DNA of 64,000 nucleotides, from contig OX421508.1 of assembly GCA_949126835.1 (NCBI GenBank), positions 20,150,598 to 20,214,597 of the forward strand, in the 5' to 3' direction. The stretch is from Anisus vortex. Taxonomy: Eukaryota > Mollusca > Gastropoda > Planorbidae. The translations under genes and the position numbers were made by a program. Below the pieces are notes generated by a model. That model was not told the DNA's origin, ran no database searches, and saw nothing but the letters and a program-made list of their open reading frames with translations. Below, in pieces: positions 56,891 to 64,000 of the stretch; the stretch's first letter is position 1, and each line of letters opens with the position of its first letter.

Positions 56891-57779
56891 TGCAAGCGTA
56901 CTGGTGGTTTAAAAAAACAACAACAACAAAAAACTACAAACAATAATGACGTATGGTTGCTGTCAGTTGTTCTGCACCAGGACGTTATCGGGAAGGGGAG
57001 GGGTGGGGGAGAGGTATATTTGAAAATAAGACCTACGCCTATTTGTTGTAGTAGTGACAGCATCAGGAATGATTTTATAAATATGTAATAGGGCCTTTTA
57101 CCTTTATCTGTTTGTGCTTTAGTTTAAAAAAACAAAGTTTATCTTGTTTGTTTTTTTGTTTGTAACTTTATCTTTCACCCCCGTTTTGCTGATATCCATT
57201 GGGGTTGTCTGAAATTACTAATGGGCAAAAACATATTTTCTACGCCCCACCCAAGGAATAGGTATATGGTATAGGTATATTTATTCTCTGGCCCCACCCT
57301 CCTCCCGCCCTTATCACGCTAGCGGAAACCCCCCGTACCGATTAAAGTACGGCACACAAAAAAAAAAGGAAAGTTTAAACCGTTTCATTTCTAGGAGCAG
57401 CTAGCTCACTGTTATGATCTGCTATAGTTGTGACGGTGGGGATGAGATAAGCTTCACATGAAGACACAGAAACATACGAGACACGTTCATTTAGATGAGT
57501 GTTTCAATCTGCATAGATTTGCGTCTTATCTTCTAGGTTAACTGGCGTAAGGATAACACGCCCCTGTACGTATTTATGGTTTAATAATTGTATAATGTAT
57601 ACATTTGATTGACTGGCTAAACGGTAGATTGATTGACTGATAACATCAAATTTAATAGATATTTAGGTTGATTAATTGGTTCATGGGTTTATTGATTTTA
57701 AAGATAGATACCTAGAGAGATTGATGGATTAAAATATGAGTTGCTCAAGCAATAAGATTTGATTTAATATGATGGCTTG
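56891..57779. other. no gene recognised
   Basis: Unassigned. Short GATTGATTGACTGAT-like simple sequence at 57605-57740. Confidence 0.4.
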
Positions 57780-58015
57780 TATAGTGTGTGAGGGAGAGAG
57801 AGAGAGAGAAGGAGAGAAAAGTGAGAGAAAAAAAGAGATAGCTGGGGAGAACAAAAAGAGATTAAGAGAGACAGGGAGATCTTGAGAGAGGGGAAGAGAG
57901 AGAGATAGAAAAGAGATAGAGAGAAAGAAAAAAGTGATAGAGAGCGAAAAACTGAGAAAGAGATGGAGAGAAAGAGAGGGAGAGAAAGAAAGAGAAAGAG
58001 AGAGAAAGAGAGCTA
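57780..58015. repeat. purine-rich (GA/GAAA) low-complexity tract
   Basis: Irregular GAGAGAGA/GAAAGAGA tract, similar in style to the ordered array at 62823-64000 but without a clear unit. Confidence 0.9.
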
Positions 58016-58295
58016 TGTACTTAACTAATAACTTTTCAGTATCTTACTCCGCAACTAAGATTTTTTTTAATCGGTTTGCATAAGTATTATGATCTCTGTG
58101 CAGTTCGAATAATTATTTCTTATGCACCAGTTGGTATGGGTATTGAGTTACTCCTTAGTCCCACTAGATATCACCAATACATCAATTCCTACTGACTAAG
58201 AACTGAGATTGATTATCTCTGAGAATCCTTGGATACAACTCTGATCTTGAATGGTGAGTATAAATAGCCCACCAAATTCCCATATCCCTAAACCA

Positions 58296-58395
58296 GGGGG
58301 TCGGCAACCTACGACCGGCGTGCCACACTTGGCCTGCAGAGCGATTTTCAATGGCATGCGGAAGACTCCCCAAAAGGCAATTCTAAAATTAGTTG
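58296..58395 (+). mobile_element. left end of the hAT-like element
   Basis: CAGGGGGTCGGCAACCTACG followed by GCGTGCCACACTTGG and CAGAGCGATTTTCAATGGCA matches the left end of the element at 38779. Truncated after about 90 bp; a LINE fragment follows. Confidence 0.75.
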
Positions 58396-58775
58396 AAAAT
58401 CGTATTTCTAGAACCGAAAATCAGGGGAAAGTAGTGAAACTTTGGATTTCAAGTGTGTACTGCAAGGAAATTGGAAAGTATGAAGACCTGCTGGCTACAG
58501 CCAAGAAAAGAAAACTATAATGGTATGGCCACGTCACCAGAACCAACGGGCTTGCAAAGGCCATTCTGCAGGGTACCACCAGAGGAGGCAGAAAGAGAGG
58601 AAGACCAAAGAAACGTTGGGAAGATAATATCAGGGAATGGACAGGTACAAAACTGTGCGAGGCAATGAGAACGGCTAAGAGACGGGAGGAGTGGAGGAGG
58701 CTGGTTTACATGTCATCTTTGGCGCCCCAACGGTCTAACAGACTACGGGATATGTGGGATGTAGGGTAGGACTGC
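58396..58775 (+). pseudogene. LINE E: C-terminal end of a reverse transcriptase
   Basis: After a stop near 58518 the frame reads WYGHVTRTNGLAKAILQG, GGRKRGRPKKRWEDNIREW, KRREEWRRLVYMSSLAPQRS and ends at TAG by 58769. This is the conserved C-terminal signature of a common animal non-LTR retrotransposon group, also present in LINE F. No catalytic domain is included. Confidence 0.85.
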
Positions 58776-59176
58776 AAGGACACAATGTCATGAAGAGTTA
58801 ACCGGAAGTGTTGGTCAAATTGGCAGATAATAGGTCAAGTGTGAAGCTTCTTGTTCGTCATTCTAAATAAAATACCAGGTCTCCGTCTTTCATAGTTGCT
58901 TTTCTAGTGGCTTCACTAGTGGCTTTACTAGTGGATCATATGTGATCTGTTTGGGTTCTAAAAGCTCTTTTGCATACCAGTACAGATTTGAAGTTTAGCC
59001 GTATTACTGCATTGCTGTTCTTCAGTTACCGAATTACATTTTTGCAGTTGCTATTTTTGGCGATTAGTCTGGAGTTTGAGTAGCTCGCCTTTGCCACTAA
59101 CATTTTACCTTCTGGTCAAAAACTTTTACTTAGTTTGATGATCTACTTGAAATGGTTCATACATATATATATATCA
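58776..59176. other. no gene; left host flank of Helitron copy 2
   Basis: 58905-58940 has a short CTTCACTAGTGG repeat. 59125-59176 (ACTTAGTTTGATGATCT, CTTGAAATGGTT, then TA-rich) is one half of a ~110-bp block repeated at 62160-62270. Confidence 0.5.
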
Positions 59177-59441
59177 TCAAACTATATAATTACCGTGAGT
59201 TTGTTTATATGTTTGTTTATATATATATATATATATATATATATGTTTGTCCTCTATAGGCTCCTAAGCCGTTCGACTAATCAAGACAAAAGTTAAACGT
59301 ATAAATTGAAAACGTAAAACAAAATAAATTTTTATTTTATGACTTATAATCATAAATGTGTTGATTTTATAAATCAAAAAAAGTATATCCAGCTATACAA
59401 ATACATAAAACCTTACGGAACAAATGGCTATTTCCGTTCAT

Positions 59442-59545
59442 TTACTATGTTGAACGCGAGATTCACTATGTTGAACGCGAGATTCACTATGTTGAACGCG
59501 AGATTCACTATGTTGAACGCGAGATTCACTATGTTGAACGCGAGG
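59442..59545. repeat. 21-bp tandem repeat, five copies
   Basis: Perfect copies of TTCACTATGTTGAACGCGAG plus A inside Helitron copy 2. The corresponding place in copy 1 (near 30605-30640) has two diverged copies, so the array expanded after the copies separated. Confidence 0.93.
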
Positions 59546-60257
59546 GCCTTATCGGATTTTCCCAATTCTGCTGTTGTTGTTTTTCATGTGGCGAGACCTT
59601 TTTTCAAAAGTTACGCACTGCAATTTGGCTTGGAGAGTTTGAATGGTGTAGCCTACATTAAAAAAAATACTAGCTTATGACGTTATGTCTATCAAGTCAT
59701 TTCTTTTTTCATTATAAATGTTTGCATTATCTTTTAAGTAAAATTAACCACATGTTTCCATTATTTAACGGGTGCACGTCGCTATTGAGAGCATCCTTAA
59801 ATAGGCGACTTTCTACGCTCTATAAATTAAATTATACTAATTATAAAGGACACGTGGCAAGTTATAAATGATTACTTTTAAATAGCACAAGCATGACAGC
59901 AAAAATTTCTATGCATGTGCCAGGGCTACCGGACACAATATAAAAAAAAACTAAATACCGAAAGAAACATTCTCAATACTGTTTTATTGATACAATAAGC
60001 AAGAACAAAAATTAAATACCGAAAATAATCGTTATCTCTATAGTTTTTATTGCATTGAAATATTATTTTCTAATTTTGTTTTTATTATTTACCTTTTTTT
60101 TAATTGTTTTTTATTTGGTTTTTTTTTTCTATTAGATAGTATATTATTGTTAATTTAATATTATTAATAACAAGTCAAGTCAACACAACTGTTCGCTATA
60201 TTTTAATCTCGAATTAAAAAGTATTTTAAAAATACAGGACAAGTCTTTCGTCTCTTG

Positions 60258-60905
60258 TGTCCAGGGCGTAACGTTTAGGATTGAACAATCTATGTACGGG
60301 CTCCAGCCACCACAGGGCGTAACGTTTAGGATTGAGCAATCTATGTCCGGGCTCCAGCCACCCCAAGGGCGTAACGTTTAAATTTGAGCAATCTATGTCC
60401 GTCTCCAGCCACCCCAAGGGCGTAACGTTTAGGATTGAGCAATCTATGTCCGGGCTCCAGCCACCCCAAGGGCATAACGTTTAGGATTGAGCAATCTATG
60501 TCCGGGCTCCAGCCACTCCAAGGGCCTAACGTTTAGGATTGAGCAATCTCTGTCCGGGCTTCAGCCACCCCACTACACGCCGGAGGCGTGGCATGTAACA
60601 GGGAAGGTTTCTGCAGCCCAGCAATCGTTCACTGCGGTTCCCCTAAGGATTATTATCGTGGTGGCTCGCAAGTAAACCTGCACAGTCACCCAGTAGCACA
60701 AATCCTACACTATAGGGACATGCATCCAGGCACCGGGTTTTTCTCGAGACGGGATTGTAGCGTCCATTGTTTCCTACCCATTGAGAATAGTGGCCTCTCG
60801 GCAGTGTAATGTATCTCGGACCCGCTGCGGGGGCTGTCCACCATGCATTCGCCCGCCGGTGTATTTCTAATGGGAATGTATCGGCGATTTACACACTTCT
60901 CCAGA
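60258..60905 (+). repeat. repeat R in Helitron copy 2 with a 52-bp array
   Basis: 60263-60560 holds about six units of AGGGCGTAACGTTTAGGATT plus a segment ending CCGGGCTCCAGCCACCCCA, where copy 1 has a single unit. The remainder (GGCGTGGCATGTAAC, GCAATCGTTCACTGCGG, CATCCAGGCACCGGG, CGGACCCGCTGCGGGG) is collinear with 31470-31745. Confidence 0.88.
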
Positions 60906-61164
60906 CTTTTAGGCCAGAAGCTTGACAGCAACAATTCTTATGCATATGCCAGGGTCAAGGCGACCAGAAACAATTAAAAAGAACAAAAACTAATTACCGA
61001 AAAGAAATGTTCTCACTCTCAGTTTTTTATTGTAATGTTGTCTTTTGTCTCTCTCTCTCTCTTAGCAAACCACATTGTAGTCATTCTTTTCTTCGTCATT
61101 TTGACGGGCATAACCACTAGTATATATATAAGTGCCACACGGTCGATGTGTATGACGGATGAGT

Positions 61165-62165
61165 CATTTTCAACTAAAATCATCATCATCAGTCCAATGA
61201 CCGTTGTGGTCGTTGGGGAGAGCGAATGGACACCTCAGCAGTCAACTTTTTCCAATTTTTACTATTTTGAGCGGTTGTCAATAGTTGAGTCCGCTGTAGC
61301 CCTGTCCAATACTTTACATTGTCGAACCAGAATCTCCGCTGACGGCCTCTCGTACGCCCGCCTTCCATCGTGCCCTGGAGAATTGTTTTTGACAGGCCGC
61401 AACACATGAACTAACCATGTCAGTTTGCACCTTTTGATTGTTGCCCAAACGTTTTCTTAAGGGCCTGCAATTGAGGATATTTTGTCCCGCACATACTCAT
61501 TAGTCAAGTATTCTACGTAGGAGATTGGAAGTATTTTTCTCATGCATTTATTTTCGAAAGCCTGCAACTTGTTTTCAGTTGCTGATAGCAGCATACAGGT
61601 TTCACATCCATACAGAACAATGGTTTTGACAAGGGCTCTGTAAAGTCTGAGCTTTTGTTGGGAGACCAATGCTTTTACTGATCCAGATTCTGTTTAGGCG
61701 AGCCATTGCCACCATTGCAGTCCCAATTCTTTTTCGAATTTTTAACTCACAGCGTCCGTCTGCGGATATGATTGCTCCTAGATATTTGAAATTATTTACT
61801 TCTTCCAGTTGTTGTTGGCTCAATATGATGTTTGCACTTCTGGCATCTTTGGTGTTGATCTTTATTTTACTCTTTTCAGAACTGATTTCCATTCCGTATG
61901 CCTTTGCTCTATCTGCAAGCTTGTCTGTGAGATCTTGTAGCTTTTTGTTGCACCCGGCCAACAGGTCGATATAATCAGCAAATCTTAGATTACATAGAAA
62001 TCTTCCTCCAATGGAGATTAATGGATGGAAATCATCGAGTGTTTCTTGCATAATTTTTCCTAGGAAGATAGTGAATAGAACTGGCGATAGGATGCAGCCT
62101 TGTCGGACTCCAGTGGACTAATGGACATCTTGAATAAGTCCCCTATACAGCCATTTAGTTATACT
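61165..62165 (-). pseudogene. LINE F reverse transcriptase, 5'-truncated, catalytic Asp lost
   Basis: Minus-strand order: TGVRQGCILSPVLFTIFLG (from about 62118), then LRFADYIDLLAG, where the catalytic box of related elements is ADD, so the second Asp is replaced by Tyr. Next LEEVNNFKYLGAIISADGRC and IRKRIGTAMVAMARLNRIW (frame to 61602), then after a frameshift LYRALVKTIVLYGCET and CMRKILPISYVEYLTNEYVR, and finally GLSKTILQGTMEGGRTRGR. A (TGA)n tail shows as ATCATCATCATCAG at 61179-61192. It is dead. Confidence 0.9.
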
Positions 62166-62270
62166 TAGTTTGAGGATCTTCTTGAAATGGTTGCTATATA
62201 TATTTATATATATATATATATAAGTGTCACACTGTCGATGCGTATGACAGATGAGGTCATTTTCAACTAC
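62160..62270. repeat. direct repeat of the LINE F / Helitron flank
   Basis: ATACTTAGTTTGAGGATCTT, CTTGAAATGGTT, a TA-rich stretch, then AAGTGTCACACTGTCGATG and GGTCATTTTCAACTAC. The same series occurs as 59125-59176 plus 61121-61175, where Helitron copy 2 interrupts it in the TA-rich part. Confidence 0.82.
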
Positions 62271-62822
62271 AATAGGCAATGAAATAAAATTCAGGTGTGA
62301 AAAAAAACATCATTTTACGACATTCAAGGTCACCCAATTCAAAAACAAACCTTTTTTTTTTCTTGATCCTATGTTTTTTTTTAAATTCCAAATAAATATA
62401 TGAATAACCCTAATACTCGGTGGTTGAAAGAATATGTAAACATTCCAAGACCAAGGGGACTGAATGCATAAAATAGATTTTAACGGGAGATAAATGTAGA
62501 GACAGCCGGAATGGGACATAACTTGTGCATTGTTATTTATCTCCCCATAAAAAGTACAGAAGAATAAGAAGCAGCCAAATGAAATACATTTATTCATGCT
62601 AAGCTTATAATTTGAAACCAGGTGTGCTATGTAAGCCTTCTTGGGGTGGTGGTGGGTTTGGGGGGAGTGGGTAGTTGCCCTTGAAAAAACACGACCCCGG
62701 GAATAATTACATTGATGGTGTTATGGAAATTACTTAGAAATGTATGTTTCCCGGTAGATCTGAGGTCGACATTGAAAGGTATCCGGGAAATAACCTTGAC
62801 TTTTTTATTTTGTACTTGTAAA
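62271..62822. other. no gene recognised
   Basis: Non-coding; G-rich patch at 62640-62672. Confidence 0.45.
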
Positions 62823-64000
62823 AGAAATGGTGGAACGAGAGCGAGCAAGAGAGAGAGAGAAAGAGAGGGGGAGAAATAGAGAGAAAAAGAGAGGGAAAGA
62901 AAGAGAGAGCTTAGAGAAATAGAGGGAGAAAGAGAGGGAGAGAAAAAGACAGATATAAAGAAATAGAGAGAGAAAGAGAGGGAGAGACAAAGACAGATAT
63001 AGAGAAATAGAGAGAGAAAGAGAGGGGGAGAAAGAGACAGATATAGAGAAATAGAGAGAGAAAGAGAGGGAGAGAAAGAGAGAGATATAGAGAAATAGAG
63101 GGAGAAAGAGAGGGAGAGAAAAAGACAGATATAGAGAAATAGAGAGAGAAAGTGAGGGAGAGAAAGAGAGAGATATAGAGAAATAGAGAGAGAAAGAGAG
63201 GGAGAGAAAAAGACAGATATAATGAAATAGAGAGAGAAAGAGAAGGAGAGACAAAGACAGATTTAGAGAAATAGAGAGAGAAAGAGAGGGAGAGAAAGAG
63301 AGAGATATAGAGAAATAGAGGGAGAAAGAGAGGCAGAGAAAAAGACAGATATAGAGAAATAGAGAGAGAAAGAGAGGGAGAGACAAAGACAGATATAGAG
63401 AAATAGAGAGAGAAAGAGAGGGAGAGAAAGAGAGAGATATAGAGAAATAGAGGAAGAAAGAGAGGGAGAGAAAAAGACAGATATAAAGAAATAGAGAGAG
63501 AAAGAGAGGGAGAGACAAAGACAGATATAGAGAAATAGAAAGAGAAAGAGAGGGAGAGAAAGAGAGAGATATAGAGAAATAGAGGGAGAAAGAGAGGGAG
63601 AGAAAAAGACAGATATAGAGAAATAGAGAGAGAAAGAGAGGGAGAGAAAAAGACAGAAATAGAGAAATAGAGAGAAAAAGAGAGGGAGAGAAAGAGACAG
63701 ATATAAAGAAATAGAGAGAGAAAGAGAGGGAGAGACAAAGACATATATAGAGAAATAGAGGGAGAAAGAGAGGAAGAGAAAAAGACAGATATAGAGAAAT
63801 AGAGAGAAAAAGAGAGGGAGAGAAAGAGAGAGATATAGAGAAATAGAGAGAGAAAGAGAGGGAGAGAAAAAGACAGATATAGAGAAATAGAGAGATAAAG
63901 AGAGGGAGAGAAATAGAGGGAGAAAGAGAGGGAGAGAAAAAGACAGATATAGAGAAATAGAGAGAGAAAGAGAGGGATAGAAAAAGACAGATATAGAGAA
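62823..64000. repeat. 44-bp purine minisatellite, runs past window end
   Basis: Nearly pure purine array with a basic unit AGAGAAATAGAGAGAGAAAG plus AGAGGGAGAGAAAAAGACAGATAT. Two endings alternate (AAAGACAGATAT and AAGAGAGAGATAT). Minus-strand frames of 237 and 277 codons (SLSFSLYFSIS repeats) exist only because the unit contains no stop on that strand. Confidence 0.95.

Larger units (their letters stand above)
59177..61120 (+). mobile_element. non-autonomous Helitron, copy 2
   Basis: Starts TCAAACTATATAATTACCG after A59176 and ends CTAG (61117-61120) before T61121, with the hairpin CGTCA-TTT-TGACG (61094-61106) just upstream. It parallels copy 1 over most of its length (GCTGTTGTT, ATGTGGCGAGACC, GACGTTATGTCTATCAA, CCGAAAGAAACATTCTCA). 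It includes its own expansions: five 21-bp units TTCACTATGTTGAACGCGAGA (59442-59545) and a 52-bp array (60263-60560) at the start of repeat R. It has no Rep/helicase. Confidence 0.86.

Noticed and set aside
56362..56946. Frames of 76-103 codons near repeat R
   Set aside because: The region aligns with a dispersed non-coding repeat; frames are not shared with the other copies.
62805..63744. Minus-strand frames of 237 and 277 codons rich in Ser, Leu and Phe
   Set aside because: Created by a stop-free purine minisatellite; the composition is fully explained by the 44-bp unit.

Overview
This is eukaryotic, repeat-dominated animal DNA with no bacterial gene organisation: AT-rich non-coding sequence, GT-AG introns, long satellites and many nested transposons. 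The SINE, LINE, Helitron and hAT types, and the frequent short motif TAGGCCTAC, suggest a mollusc, probably a gastropod. That assignment is inference from repeat character and is not proven.

Layout. 1-3145: a 23/24-bp satellite that enters from outside the window. 3146-7111: the only plausible host gene, as its last two coding exons (4511-4571 and 6767-6865, + strand) and a poly(A) signal; its intron holds two SINE copies. 7683-16000: remnants of LINE families called A, B and C here, a long palindrome, local duplications and a 34-bp satellite. 17150-19838: a dead hAT-type (DUF4371) transposase gene split by a solo LTR. 20563-29592: a 26-bp satellite interrupted by a complete 8.4-kb LTR retrotransposon. 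30342-32590: one non-autonomous Helitron followed directly by a deleted second one. 32761-41725: SINEs, hAT MITE-like elements, LINE D nested in a GC-rich repeat (called R here), and LINE A carrying two nested insertions. 41726-47773: mostly featureless apart from one 54-bp tandem array. 47774-50135: mariner-derived fold-back sequence around a 26-bp minisatellite. 50300-58775: AT palindrome, fold-back SINE, octamer microsatellite, LINE scraps. 59177-62165: a second Helitron and LINE F. 62823-64000: a 44-bp purine minisatellite running off the end.

The standout is the LTR retrotransposon at 20939-29333. Its long terminal repeats differ at about 20 sites by eye and it is flanked by a perfect GTGAT target duplication. 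It has a Ty3/gypsy-type Gag and a Pol in which integrase lies upstream of reverse transcriptase and RNase H. This Ty1/copia-like order within Ty3/gypsy is the hallmark of the Gmr1-like group described from deuterostomes. Gag has a long charged coiled coil and no visible zinc knuckle, and protease sits in its own frame behind an in-frame stop.

No tRNA, rRNA or CRISPR locus is supported. Nearly all long open frames in satellites and microsatellites are artefacts of repeat units lacking stop codons. LINE letters A-F and 'R' are labels local to this annotation.
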